Source: Tolypothrix sp. FACHB-123 (GTDB lineage Bacteria; Cyanobacteriota; Cyanobacteriia; Cyanobacteriales; Nostocaceae). From it: a DNA stretch of 64,000 bases. The translations under genes and the position numbers were made by a program. The DNA is taken from positions 1 through 64,000 of the forward strand of contig NZ_JACJRE010000035.1 in NCBI RefSeq assembly GCF_014697075.1, read 5' to 3'. The notes under the pieces are model-generated. The model saw nothing but the letters and a program-made list of their open reading frames with translations, ran no database searches and was not told where the DNA came from. Of the stretch, positions 35,817-45,176 are shown in pieces. The first letter of the stretch is position 1, and each line of letters begins with the position of its first letter.

Positions 35817-36422
35817 GTGCCAGACGATCGCAACTCTCCAAAACAAGTCTCATCTGGTGGTAGAGAAAGAATTCTTGAGCAAGCAGAAGAGCTATTCCGC
35901 AGCCGGGGCTATAATACAGTGACAATGAGGGAGATTGCTCATGGAGTAGGAATTCGTCAGGCTTCTTTGTATTACCATTTTCCCAGTAAAGAGCAGCTGT
36001 TTGTCGCCGTCAACGAACGTTTGTTTGAGCGTCATCGCCTGGGTATAGAGCAAGTAATTACGCAAAATGGGGCTGATTTGCGATCGCAACTCTATGCAAT
36101 TGCTAGATGGTTCCTATCTCAGCCTCCCATCCACTTTTTAAGCATGGTACATACAGATATGCCCTTATTGGATGCGGAAAATACAGCGAGATTAACTGCT
36201 TACTCATCTGATTGCATATTTGAACCTATTTGTCAAATATTTAACCAAGCACAACAGCGAGGCGAAATTCGACAGGTGCGTCCCCAACTGCTAGCCGGAT
36301 TTTTTCTGTCTGTTATCGAGAGTCTTCCCCTCGCCAGTACTTTTGTGGATGCTGTACCAAAAGAAACGATTGTGAATGAAATGATTTCGGTTTTATGGGA
36401 GGGGTTGAAAATTGAACGCTAA
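35817..36422 (+). CDS. TetR/AcrR-family transcriptional regulator
   Basis: A 201-residue repressor-type regulator. The N-terminal HTH is clear (RILEQAEELFRSRGYNTVTM, REIAHGVGIRQASLYYHFPS), followed by a helical ligand domain with no known signature. I chose GTG at 35817, with AGGTAGGT upstream; a TTG at 35811 adds two residues. It is divergent from the FAD/Rieske gene and overlaps the small zinc-ribbon gene by 11 bases, so regulator and small protein are translated together. Likely target: the divergent oxidoreductase gene and its own operon, by position. Confidence 0.9.
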   Translation: MPDDRNSPKQVSSGGRERILEQAEELFRSRGYNTVTMREIAHGVGIRQASLYYHFPSKEQLFVAVNERLFERHRLGIEQVITQNGADLRSQLYAIARWFLSQPPIHFLSMVHTDMPLLDAENTARLTAYSSDCIFEPICQIFNQAQQRGEIRQVRPQLLAGFFLSVIESLPLASTFVDAVPKETIVNEMISVLWEGLKIER

Positions 36423-36618
36423 GTTAAATTGTCCAGTATGCGATCGCACCGATATTGAGGGTGACATTTGCCCTAATTGCGAAACTGATCTGAGTTCAGT
36501 GCGTATACTGATGGAACTACCAATAGAACGCAAAAGCATTCCCATATTCTTAGCAATAGCTATTGCTCTAGCCTGTTTTATTTTCGGGATTGTATTGTCA
36601 AAATTTTATCTCTTTTGA
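36412..36618 (+). CDS. Small zinc-ribbon membrane protein
   Basis: A 68-residue protein. Cys pairs CPVC (8-11) and CPNC (20-23) form a zinc-ribbon, followed by a hydrophobic helix (IPIFLAIAIALACFIFGIVL, about 43-62) at the C-terminus. It is probably an integral membrane protein with the ribbon in the cytoplasm. TTG start at 36412 inside the tetR gene, so translation is coupled. The function is unknown; similar ribbon-plus-helix proteins are common in cyanobacteria. Its position suggests a role with TetR or the divergent oxidoreductase. Confidence 0.75.
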   Translation: MNAKLNCPVCDRTDIEGDICPNCETDLSSVRILMELPIERKSIPIFLAIAIALACFIFGIVLSKFYLF

Positions 36619-36784
36619 AACTAGAGGCTAGAGACTAGGGACTAGGGACTAGGGACTAGGGGAGTAGGGGAGAGATTTGCTGATTATTGAGTAACTTGAA
36701 ACTAGAAATTACGGGAATGAGGGTAAGAAGGACAAAGAGAATCATCAATGCCCAATGCCCAATGCCCAATGCCCAATGCCCAAC
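36619..36784. repeat. GACTAGG and GCCCAAT heptamer arrays
   Basis: About six GGACTAGG/GGCTAGA units (36624-36662) and five caatgcc units (36747-36781), with purine-rich sequence between them. Confidence 0.85.
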
Positions 36785-36786
36785 AA

Positions 36787-37473
36787 TTATAAACGCTGGA
36801 GTAGACTTAAACCGTGAGTATCAGTACCACAGGTATTAAAAAGGCCGTATTCCTCAGCCAACTGTTGCACTTGTTCTGATTCTATAGTGCTAGGTTTCCA
36901 AGGGTTGGGGTTGTTGTAAGCATAGAAACTTTCTACCCCATCAATTCCCGATACCGCAGCAGCAGGAATTAAATCAAAATGCGATCGCCTGTAACGTGCG
37001 GGATGCGCGAGTACAGCTAATCCCCCCGCTTCATGAATTGCATCAATTACGTTATTTGCTTGATATTCTTTACCTGTAGTTATTTTCCTTTGTAAATAAG
37101 GTTTCATGCTGCTATGTTCTACTTGGAAGGAGTAAGCCAAAATATGCACTTCAACTTCCAAAAGGTTGGCATTAATCTCCACACCACTCCACAGGTGGGG
37201 AAGACCTTCACCGGGATTATTCCATTTCCAATCTTCTAGCCAAGCTTTTGCTGCTTGATAGCCGCTAATACTATGATGATCGGTAATTGCTAGTCCTTTT
37301 AATCCAATAGCGATCGCCTGCTCCATTAATACATTGGGCTGTAATCTACCATCAGAATAGACAGTATGCATATGAAAGTTAAATAATCTTGGACAACTTT
37401 GGGCATCAATATTCTGGAATATTTGCCTTAAGATTTCCGTAGAAGCAGAAGTCCGAGCTAAATTTACAACCAT
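36787..37473 (-). CDS. PHP-domain metal-dependent phosphoesterase
   Basis: A 228-residue PHP-domain protein. The metal ligands are visible in order: FHMHTVYSDG (His34, His36, Asp41), ITDHHSISG, GVEIN, VLAHPAR and CGTDTHG. Family members hydrolyse nucleoside 3',5'-bisphosphates, short RNA or DNA, or act as histidinol phosphatases; here the fragment lacks a polymerase or other fused domain. A cyclic or oligonucleotide phosphatase is a fair guess, not a finding. ATG start (MVVNLART). No operon partner. Confidence 0.9.
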   Translation of the reverse strand: MVVNLARTSASTEILRQIFQNIDAQSCPRLFNFHMHTVYSDGRLQPNVLMEQAIAIGLKGLAITDHHSISGYQAAKAWLEDWKWNNPGEGLPHLWSGVEINANLLEVEVHILAYSFQVEHSSMKPYLQRKITTGKEYQANNVIDAIHEAGGLAVLAHPARYRRSHFDLIPAAAVSGIDGVESFYAYNNPNPWKPSTIESEQVQQLAEEYGLFNTCGTDTHGLSLLQRL

Positions 37474-38017
37474 AACCCCCTCTAAGATAAAAGTACATTG
37501 TTATTCACACACAAACACGCCACACATTTTTAGATAATAAACACTCAACACTTTTAGTTAGTGCTGTAGCAATTTTTTTGACTTTGACCGCAAAGTTTTC
37601 AATATATTAAGACTACGTTAGCAAATCTCAACACTGACGGCGATGAGTATTTTCAATTGGAACAATCAGAATAGGTAACAAATACTGCCATCTGGTTAGT
37701 CAATGGTTCAGAAACCTTTCTACTGGAGACATTTGTACAGGCGGGTTTCATCTCCATAACTTCTTTGAGAGTCAATATCTTAGAAAACCGCCCCTACAAT
37801 TTATGTATTTTTTAACACCCTAATTAATTTATACCTGGCAAATAAAGTTTGCTAACATAAGTTCTTTCTATGGTAACGCTAATAACGTTCCCATACTGCC
37901 GCATTCAGTTTTTGCTAAGTACTAATTCATGGCAGAAATTACGTAATTATGCGGTTATTCAGGCGATGAGACAGAGCAAATCTCAATATTTTGAATAACC
38001 TGCATCAATTTTTTGAT
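37474..38017. other. Intergenic region with a small inverted-repeat element
   Basis: About 544 bases between two minus-strand genes, without a coding frame. It contains the imperfect inverted repeat at 37734-37797 and otherwise AT-rich sequence in which I see nothing nameable. Confidence 0.5.
37734..37797. mobile_element. MITE-like small inverted-repeat element
   Basis: The left end tgtacaggcgggttt and the right end aaaaccgcccctaca are imperfect inverted copies (12 of 15 positions) about 34 bases apart. GTAGGGGCGGGTTT-type ends are a known dispersed repeat pattern in Nostoc genomes, from memory. Size and structure fit a miniature inverted-repeat element; mobility not shown. Confidence 0.45.
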
Positions 38018-39046
38018 TTATGACAGTAATCCAACCAATGAATTATCGCCAGTAATGACTTCACCAATGGCAAAAGCGGGTATTTCTTCTGCTTGAAAGT
38101 AGTTAATTGTTTGTTCTACCTGCGCTGGAGGTACTAAAAGCACAAAACCAATACCCATATTGAAAGTATTGTACATAGCCTCAGGATTTACATTACCTGC
38201 TTGGGCTATCCACTGAAAAACGGGCGGAATTTGCCAACTATTGAGGTTAATTTTAATTGCTTGATTTGTGCCTAAACATCTAGGTAAATTTTCTGGTAAA
38301 CCACCGCCTGTGATATGCGCCATCCCGTGAATTTCTAAACCTGCTTTCCGGGCAGCGAGTAAGGGTTTGACGTAAATTCTTGTGGGGGTAAGGAAAGCTT
38401 CGGCGATAGTTTGCCCGCCTAATAATTCTGGACGTTGATCCCAAGCAAATCCGCGTTCACTGACAATCTTACGGACTAAACTTAAGCCATTGCTATGGAC
38501 ACCGGCGCTAGCAAGTGCGATCGCCACATCTCCGACTTTTACCTGGGAACCATCCAACATTTGGCTTTTTTCCACGATTCCCACACAAAATCCCGCCAAA
38601 TCATACTCGCCCACTTGATAAAAACCAGGCATTTCTGCTGTTTCTCCACCCAGCAAAGCGCAACCTGCTTGCTTACATCCAGAGGCTATACCCGCCACAA
38701 CCTCAGTTAATTGTTCCTTCTCCAGCTTCCCTGTGGCTAAATAGTCCAAAAAAAACAACGGTTCCGCCCCAGATGTCAGCACATCGTTCACACACATCGC
38801 CACCAAATCAATACCCACAGTATCGTGACGGTTGAGAACCTGAGCGATTTTCAGCTTTGTACCGACACCATCAGTACCAGAAACCAACACAGGTTCCTGA
38901 TAACCCCCAGGAAGCTGGAAGCAACCGCCAAAACCGCCCAATCCACCAAGCACTTCCTTTCTAAAAGTACTGTGAACCAAATTGCGAATTTGGTCTACAA
39001 AGGCTCGTCCAGCCTCAACATCAACCCCAGCATCCCGATAATCCAT
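38018..39046 (-). CDS. purM: Phosphoribosylformylglycinamidine cyclo-ligase
   Basis: AIR synthetase, the fifth step of purine synthesis, turning FGAM and ATP into aminoimidazole ribonucleotide. The 342-residue length is standard. Visible blocks are [13 protein letters not shown] (start), [46 protein letters not shown] and [13 protein letters not shown]. Cytoplasmic dimer with an ATP-binding Gly-rich pattern. ATG start. It is monocistronic here; other pur genes are not nearby. Confidence 0.98.
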   Translation of the reverse strand: MDYRDAGVDVEAGRAFVDQIRNLVHSTFRKEVLGGLGGFGGCFQLPGGYQEPVLVSGTDGVGTKLKIAQVLNRHDTVGIDLVAMCVNDVLTSGAEPLFFLDYLATGKLEKEQLTEVVAGIASGCKQAGCALLGGETAEMPGFYQVGEYDLAGFCVGIVEKSQMLDGSQVKVGDVAIALASAGVHSNGLSLVRKIVSERGFAWDQRPELLGGQTIAEAFLTPTRIYVKPLLAARKAGLEIHGMAHITGGGLPENLPRCLGTNQAIKINLNSWQIPPVFQWIAQAGNVNPEAMYNTFNMGIGFVLLVPPAQVEQTINYFQAEEIPAFAIGEVITGDNSLVGLLS

Positions 39047-39126
39047 TCCTAACCGCTTCCTGACTGCTCTGTTATTAATTCTTTACACACATAGAACATC
39101 ATCACATAATATTTACTTAATTTGTA

Positions 39127-39262
39127 TTGGGCATGGGGCATTGGGCATTGGGCAATTCAATTTTGGATTTTGGATTTGCAATTTTGGATTGGGTTTGAAT
39201 CTAAAATCTAAAATCTAAAATCCAAAATTCCTTGTCCCCCTTGTCTTCCTTATCCCCCTTCC
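39127..39262. repeat. TTGGGCA, TTTTGGA and AAATCTA heptamer arrays
   Basis: Three repeat families back to back: cattggg units (39133-39152), ttttggatttgcaa units (39160-39190) and aaatctaaa units (39203-39228), followed by a CT-rich run. Confidence 0.85.
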
Positions 39263-39271
39263 CCTGCACCC

Positions 39272-41089
39272 TTATTTCTTCGCTTCTGGCTTCTGATACT
39301 TACCAGGATACTTCCGGTGAAAATATTCTTCCATAATTTCTTTAATCATGGGAGCAGCTACGCTACCACCGCCACCACCAGAATGTTCAGCAAAAGCTAC
39401 TATCAATACCTCTGGTTTATCATCTGGCGCATAAGCACCAAACCAAGCGTGATTTTGTTTCACACCACGCTTCCAGGCTTCGGCTGTACCGCTTTTACCT
39501 GCTACTGGGGGAAGTGAGGGTATATTTAAAGCTTTACCTGTACCTTCAGATACTACTTTTCGCAAACCTTCACGCAGGATTTTCATAGTACTCGGCTTTA
39601 TATTTAACGATGAACGCCAGCTTTTTGCATCTTCATTATCTTTAAGTAAATGGGGCTGGACGCGATCGCCTCCATTAGCAGGTACAGCAAACATAATTGC
39701 TACTTGTAGGGGCGTGGTTTGTAAAGCACCTTGACCAATGGACATATTAATACTGTCGCCTACAGTCCAGGGCATTTTCCATACTTTCTGCTTCCATGTC
39801 TCATCGGGAACTAAACCCTTGGCTTCTTCGGAAGTAAACTCAAAGCCGGTTTTTTCCCCAAATCCATACTTGCGCGTCCACTCAATCAAAGTTGGGCCGC
39901 CGACTCCCCTAGCAATTTGATAGAAAAAGGTATCGCTACTCCACTGTAATGCGCCAACAAAGCCTAAAGGCCCAAATCCCGCATGGTTCCATTCGCCAAA
40001 AGTAGTGCCGCCAATCGTTAAGGAACCGTAGGTTTGCAGCACAGTGCTAGGAGAAAATTTACCCGATTCCAAGGCAGCAGTTGTAGTGACGATTTTGAAT
40101 GTACTAGCAGGAGGAAAGACACTTAAGGCACGATTCACCAAAGGATGTTCTTCGCCTTGAACGGTGTCCCAGTCTTTTTGCGAAAGTTTCTGCTTCGAGA
40201 AAATATTGGGATCGAAGGTAGGGTGAGATACCAATGCCAAAACCGCACCATTTTTGGGATTGAGGGCAACGATCGCGCCATTGCGTGTACCTAAGGCTTT
40301 TTCTGCTGTCTTTTGCATCTCCAAATCAATGGTTAAGTGCAAATCGTTACCAGCTTTAGCTTGTTTCTCCCCCAAAACCCTAAGCGGTCTACCAGCACCA
40401 TCCACTTCTACTTGCTGACCGCCCCATTCACCTCTAAGTTGCTTTTCATAGGCTTTTTCCACCCCCATCTGACCAATCACATCTCCCAAGCGATAGCCTT
40501 CTTGGCGCTTCTGTTTTAACTGCTCGGCAGTTAGTTCGCGAGTATAACCAAGTACATGAGCCATTGGTCTGCCGTGGGGATAATAACGCACAGCATCGAG
40601 ATGAATTTCTACATCTGTGAGTTCATTTTGATACTCTTTTAAGGCAGTAATTTCCGCTTCATTGAGATCCCGCGCAATCCTAATCAAAGATGAAGAGTTT
40701 CTCCCGGCTGCTACTAGTTTTTTTTCAATTTCTGATTGAGGAATATCAAGAATTTGGGAAAGACGCGCCCCGACAACAGGCCAGGAAGGTTTGGTATGAG
40801 CCATCGGCCACAAATATACCGATCGCGGATAGCGAGTACTAGCTAAAAGTTTGCCATAACGGTCAAAAATATTACCCCTTTCTGGCTGTTTGGGGATCAT
40901 TCTAATACGGTTAGATTCAGCGCGCTTACGATGATTTGCACCTTCAACTATTTGTAAATATGCCAAACGCGCACCTATGGCACTTGTCATTAACAGAGTA
41001 AATATAATCAGGAATGTTGGCTGAAAACTTTTACCAACTGTACGTGTATTTTTTGGTCTTCCCAGTGGAGTCGGTTCTATTAAAGCCAT
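39272..41089 (-). CDS. mrdA: Penicillin-binding protein 2 (class B transpeptidase)
   Basis: Peptidoglycan transpeptidase of the elongation/division class, anchored in the inner membrane. The 605-residue chain has one N-terminal membrane helix (FQPTFLIIFTLLMTSAIGAR), a dimerisation domain with PERGNIFDRYGKLLAS, and the transpeptidase domain. Catalytic motifs are STFK with nucleophile Ser329 (Lys332), SSD for SxN, and KSGTAE. In rod-shaped bacteria this protein works with RodA; rodA is not adjacent. The C-terminus is a short Lys/Pro-rich tail. ATG start (MALIEPTPLG). Confidence 0.96.
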   Translation of the reverse strand: MALIEPTPLGRPKNTRTVGKSFQPTFLIIFTLLMTSAIGARLAYLQIVEGANHRKRAESNRIRMIPKQPERGNIFDRYGKLLASTRYPRSVYLWPMAHTKPSWPVVGARLSQILDIPQSEIEKKLVAAGRNSSSLIRIARDLNEAEITALKEYQNELTDVEIHLDAVRYYPHGRPMAHVLGYTRELTAEQLKQKRQEGYRLGDVIGQMGVEKAYEKQLRGEWGGQQVEVDGAGRPLRVLGEKQAKAGNDLHLTIDLEMQKTAEKALGTRNGAIVALNPKNGAVLALVSHPTFDPNIFSKQKLSQKDWDTVQGEEHPLVNRALSVFPPASTFKIVTTTAALESGKFSPSTVLQTYGSLTIGGTTFGEWNHAGFGPLGFVGALQWSSDTFFYQIARGVGGPTLIEWTRKYGFGEKTGFEFTSEEAKGLVPDETWKQKVWKMPWTVGDSINMSIGQGALQTTPLQVAIMFAVPANGGDRVQPHLLKDNEDAKSWRSSLNIKPSTMKILREGLRKVVSEGTGKALNIPSLPPVAGKSGTAEAWKRGVKQNHAWFGAYAPDDKPEVLIVAFAEHSGGGGGSVAAPMIKEIMEEYFHRKYPGKYQKPEAKK

Positions 41090-41708
41090 AGGACGAGTAA
41101 TGACTACAAAATTAATCTAATTTATACAGTTATTGATGCTGATTTTTTAACCAGCACTTTATGGCAGTTCTCAGAAAAACTGTATCAAGAATCAATGATG
41201 ACTGATAAGTTCACTTATAAGTTCACAGTCAGCACTCCAGTGTTGAGAATTTTCTCTAAACTTGGGGCGACAATTGACCATGAAGCCTGGTGTGAGCCAT
41301 CAGCCATAAATATACAGAATGAGGATAGCAATTACTAGCTAGAAGCTACCCATGAAAGCGAAATATATTACCTGATTCTGGTAGTTGAGGAATTATCTGA
41401 ATGCACTGAGACTCGGATGTGGGGGGGGTAGTTTTGACCTTGTATATTTTTTGTTACCTGGTAGATTTGTTGATAATGAACCCATAACACAAGATTATGA
41501 TGACAAAATTTTAGGATTTTTTAGTATTTATTGATATACACAAGCCTCAAAGAGGCTACTCAGTATGAATCGGCAAATAATTCCAAGAATATCTTCCCAA
41601 TCAATAGTTTTTGACGGATACAATGAACCAAAGTGCCAGAGGTAGGCTGGTTAATAGACTACCTAAATGTGCACGATCGCGTAGATTCACGGCATTTTAC
41701 TGAGGATT
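41090..41708. promoter_or_regulatory. Upstream region of the pot operon
   Basis: About 619 bases between divergent genes; it should hold promoters for mrdA and potA. I note a G-run (tggggggggtag, near 41420) and a repeated ataagttcact (41205-41225). No recognised operator. Confidence 0.4.
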
Positions 41709-42836
41709 ATGGCTCAATCTGTGACGCAGGATCGGGGGGAGATGATGGCTTTGCAGCCGCTAGATGTTGAGCTGCGTAACGTATTCAAGTTTTTTAACCA
41801 AGAACCAGCCGTCAATGGCGTAGACTTGGACGTTAGGCAAGGAGAATTTTTTAGTATTTTAGGCCCTTCTGGTTGTGGCAAGACAACAATATTACGTTTA
41901 ATTGCGGGGTTTGAACAAGCGGATGCGGGTAAAGTATTGATTCAAGGTCAGTTTATGACTAATGTCCCGCCTTATCGCCGGCCTGTCAATACGGTATTTC
42001 AAAGCTATGCATTGTTCAATCACTTGAATGTTTGGGATAATATTGCTTTTGGACTGCGCTTGAAAAAATTGCGTAAACCAGAAATCGATCGCCGCGTCAA
42101 AGAAGCTTTAAAACTGGTGAAAATGGAAAGTTTGCGATCGCGCTTTCCTAATCAACTTTCGGGAGGACAGCAGCAAAGAGTAGCCTTAGCCAGGGCTTTA
42201 GTCAACCGTCCCTCAGTGCTGTTACTCGATGAACCCTTAGGCGCATTAGATTTAAAGCTGCGTAAAGAAATGCAGGTGGAGTTAATCAATCTCCATAAAG
42301 AATTGCAATTAACCTTTATTATGGTCACCCACGACCAAGAAGAAGCCTTATCATTGAGCGATCGCATAGCCGTGATCAATCAAGGGAAAATAGAGCAAAT
42401 TGGTACTCCCAGCCAAATTTACGAATTTCCCCGCACATCTTTTGTCGCTGATTTCATCGGTGATACCAATTTATTCAGTGGTGACATCATTGGTGTAGAA
42501 GCTTCTACAGTTCAAGTTGAGACCAAAACAGGACTAACTATTGTTGTTAACCGTCATGAAGAAACACCTACAGAAATATCTCAACCAGTAGTAGTTAGCG
42601 TCCGTCCTGAAAAAATTCAACTTTCACTTTATCCACCTAATTTTCCTAATAACTGCTTTGAAGGGCGACTGATTAACATCATGTATCTAGGAACCCATGT
42701 TAATTATGTTGTTGAATTAATCAACGGCATTAGTATTAATGTCTTACAACCTAACACCTTTGGTAGCTTACCAGACCCAAATACACCTATTTATGCTTGG
42801 TGGGCAGAAAGTGATTGTTTGGCTATTAGTCAATAG
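41709..42836 (+). CDS. potA: Polyamine ABC transporter ATP-binding protein
   Basis: ATPase subunit of a spermidine/putrescine-type importer. The 375-residue protein has Walker [10 protein letters not shown] (52-60), Q-loop sequence VFQSYALF, signature LSGGQQQR, Walker [13 protein letters not shown] and the switch His in [12 protein letters not shown]-terminal TOBE-type domain follows ([12 protein letters not shown]). ATG start with TGAGGA upstream. It heads an operon with potD and potB; a repeat-rich gap of 170 bases separates it from potD. Confidence 0.95.
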   Translation: MAQSVTQDRGEMMALQPLDVELRNVFKFFNQEPAVNGVDLDVRQGEFFSILGPSGCGKTTILRLIAGFEQADAGKVLIQGQFMTNVPPYRRPVNTVFQSYALFNHLNVWDNIAFGLRLKKLRKPEIDRRVKEALKLVKMESLRSRFPNQLSGGQQQRVALARALVNRPSVLLLDEPLGALDLKLRKEMQVELINLHKELQLTFIMVTHDQEEALSLSDRIAVINQGKIEQIGTPSQIYEFPRTSFVADFIGDTNLFSGDIIGVEASTVQVETKTGLTIVVNRHEETPTEISQPVVVSVRPEKIQLSLYPPNFPNNCFEGRLINIMYLGTHVNYVVELINGISINVLQPNTFGSLPDPNTPIYAWWAESDCLAISQ

Positions 42837-43006
42837 TCATTGGTCAAGACGGGCGTATACTCGTAAACTATTAACCCCTAAACAAATAAAATCTATCCAA
42901 ACCATCATTAATGAATTAGCATCTAAATTAAATTCATATCTTACCTCAATTGGTAAATTACCCAGTGGCAAATAACAAATGACCAATGACTATTGACCAA
43001 TAACAA
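42837..43006. other. Gap between potA and potD with heptamers and a gene-like fragment
   Basis: An open frame at 42844-42975 reads LTPKQIKSIQTIINELASKL, helical in character but with no start and no family. GTCATTG/AATGACC heptamers flank it (42836-42848, 42968-43008). It may be a decayed insertion. Confidence 0.4.
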
Positions 43007-44092
43007 ATGACTACCAGACGCACATTTATACAACAAATTACCGCACTTTCTAGCTTATCTTTAGCTGGGTGTGGTTGGCGATTAGCAGATGTCCGCGCTA
43101 ATGCTAAAACATCTGCTCAACGCGACCAACTTTATATTTATACCTGGACGCAATATACTGACAGCCAATTACTTAAAGCTTTTAGTACCCAAACTGGGAT
43201 GAAAATCCTTGCAGATGTCTATGAATCTAATGATGTCATGCTAGCTAAATTACAAGCTGGAGGCGGTAGTAATTACAGTATTATTTACCCATCTGACTAT
43301 ATGGTACAGAAGATGGTGCAGAAGGATTTATTAACAGAAATAGATCGCGATCGCTTAATCGGCTTAGATAATTTATTTCCCCGGTTCCAAAATCCTACTT
43401 ATGACCTCAATAACCGCTATAGCATACCCTTCAATTGGGGCACAACAGGTATAGTTTATAATAGCGAAATTCTGAAAAATTCACCTCTAGATTGGGATTA
43501 TATTTGGCAAAATCAAGAGCAGTTAAATAAACGCATGACTTTATTAAATGATGTCCGTGAAGTTATGGGTGCAGTTTTGCGAATGCTCGGTTATTCATAC
43601 AATTCTCAAAACGAAAATGAAGTTAAACAAGCTTATGAACAATTGAAAGAACTGAAACCAAAAATTACGGCATTTGATACAGAAGCTTGGCAAAATCAAA
43701 TTTTGGCTGGAGATTTATTATTAGCAATGTGTTATTCGGCTGATGCAATCAGAGTAACCAAAGAAAATCCTAAATTAAAGTATGTAATTCCTCGGAGTGG
43801 TTCTTCATTATGGACTGATACAATCGTAATTCCCAAAACAGCAATCAATCCTGATGGAGCCTATGCTTGGATTAACTTTATTTTACAGCCAGAAGTAGCA
43901 GCCGAAATTAGCCAACGGCTGAATATTGCCACTCCTAATTTGGCAGGATTTGAGCAATTACCTATCAGCCTACAGCAAAATACTAGTTTATTTCCCCCGG
44001 AGTCAATTCTAGAAAAATGTGAACGTATTACGCCTTTAGGAAAATTTGATGAGATTTACGATCGCTACTGGACGCAATTAACTAGTAGTTAA
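43007..44092 (+). CDS. potD: Polyamine-type ABC transporter substrate-binding lipoprotein
   Basis: Periplasmic binding protein of 361 residues, related to PotD/PotF. The N-terminus MTTRRTFIQQ carries a twin-Arg-like pair and a lipobox SLSLAGC (Cys22), so the protein is probably lipid-anchored. The domain begins LYIYTWTQYTDSQLLKAF and includes YSIIYPSDYMVQKMV and SIPFNWGTTGIVYN, all typical of this family. Acidic residues in the cleft fit a polyamine ligand, but other cationic ligands cannot be excluded. It follows potA in the same operon and precedes potB by 46 bases. Confidence 0.92.
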   Translation: MTTRRTFIQQITALSSLSLAGCGWRLADVRANAKTSAQRDQLYIYTWTQYTDSQLLKAFSTQTGMKILADVYESNDVMLAKLQAGGGSNYSIIYPSDYMVQKMVQKDLLTEIDRDRLIGLDNLFPRFQNPTYDLNNRYSIPFNWGTTGIVYNSEILKNSPLDWDYIWQNQEQLNKRMTLLNDVREVMGAVLRMLGYSYNSQNENEVKQAYEQLKELKPKITAFDTEAWQNQILAGDLLLAMCYSADAIRVTKENPKLKYVIPRSGSSLWTDTIVIPKTAINPDGAYAWINFILQPEVAAEISQRLNIATPNLAGFEQLPISLQQNTSLFPPESILEKCERITPLGKFDEIYDRYWTQLTSS

Positions 44093-44138
44093 ATATTCTA
44101 AATTTTTATCAATTTTTTAATTATTGAAAAATCTATTT

Positions 44139-45056
44139 ATGAATAATCAAACTTCTGAATCTCAACTACATCCAAACAGTAATATTGCCACAATCAAAAA
44201 CGAGCGTTACGCAAATCTCAGTTGGCTCCAACCTTTAATATTACTAGTACCATCTGGAATTTGGTTATTACTCTTACTGGTACTACCAACATTAATTATT
44301 TTTCAATTGAGTTTAGTACCCAACATTCGTCCTGGAGATTTAGTTAATCCTAGCGGCTTACAAAACTATCTTCGGATATTCGATCCGCTTTATTTGCAAG
44401 TAATTTTGCGCTCAATGGCTTTAGCCATAACAACAACAATTATTTGTTTAATTCTTAGTTTTCCGGTTGCTTATTGGATTGCTCAAATCGTAACCAAACG
44501 CTGGCGGAATTTATTATTATTAGCTTTTATTTTACCTTTGTGGACTTCGTCTTTACTGCGTTCCTACGCTTGGATTACGATTCTGCGTCCGACTGGTTTA
44601 TTAAATACTTTATTGAAAAATTTACATTTACAACCTTTAGAATTATTGAACCATACTCCAGCTGTATTAATTGCCATGAGTTACAGCTTATTGCCTTACA
44701 TGGTGTTAATTTTATATGCTTCTCTAGAAAAATTAGATATGCGTTTATTAGAAGCAGCCGCCGATTTAGGCGCAAATCCTACACAGGCGTTTTGGCAAGT
44801 GACAGTACCACAAACTTTACCAGGCTTAACTGCTGGTTCAATGCTTGTTTTTATTACAGCCTTAGGCGATTTTGTCAATCCAGAACTACTAGGTGGTGCT
44901 TCTAGTATGACAGCAGCCAGATTAGTTTATAATCAGTTTCTTGGTGCGACTCAAAATTGGGGTTTTGGTTCAGCGTTGAGTATGGCATTAATTATGCTGG
45001 TGAGTATTGCGATCGCACTAATAATTAAGTTTGGTGACGCTAAACCTCAACGTTAG
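44139..45056 (+). CDS. potB: Polyamine-type ABC transporter permease
   Basis: A 305-residue inner-membrane permease with six hydrophobic helices and the EAA-type cytoplasmic loop EAAADLGANPTQAFWQVTVP. It corresponds to PotB/PotH of polyamine importers. I chose ATG 44139; a TTG at 44124 adds five residues. In the classic potABCD arrangement a second permease (PotC) follows; here the operon ends and the next gene is on the other strand, so the transporter may use a homodimer or a partner encoded elsewhere. Confidence 0.92.
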   Translation: MNNQTSESQLHPNSNIATIKNERYANLSWLQPLILLVPSGIWLLLLLVLPTLIIFQLSLVPNIRPGDLVNPSGLQNYLRIFDPLYLQVILRSMALAITTTIICLILSFPVAYWIAQIVTKRWRNLLLLAFILPLWTSSLLRSYAWITILRPTGLLNTLLKNLHLQPLELLNHTPAVLIAMSYSLLPYMVLILYASLEKLDMRLLEAAADLGANPTQAFWQVTVPQTLPGLTAGSMLVFITALGDFVNPELLGGASSMTAARLVYNQFLGATQNWGFGSALSMALIMLVSIAIALIIKFGDAKPQR

Positions 45057-45126
45057 TTATTGAGCTAAATTTATCAGAGTTAGTAATGTAGCTTTATTCA
45101 AAAATAATATAATATTTACAATAAAT

Positions 45127-45151
45127 AGGGTGGGAAATAAATGCCCACCCT
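45127..45151. terminator. Shared hairpin between converging potB and pixL
   Basis: 8-bp perfect stem agggtggg/cccaccct with a 9-base loop, between two converging genes, so it may stop both. It resembles the hairpin after fetB, pointing to a common dispersed element. Confidence 0.5.
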
Positions 45152-45176
45152 AACGCTTACAGAATCTATTTCTATG

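Noticed and set aside
39127-39262. CRISPR-like or origin-like iterons
   Set aside because: Units are 7 bp heptamers of several types without spacers or DnaA-box pattern; they fit the usual cyanobacterial short tandem repeats.
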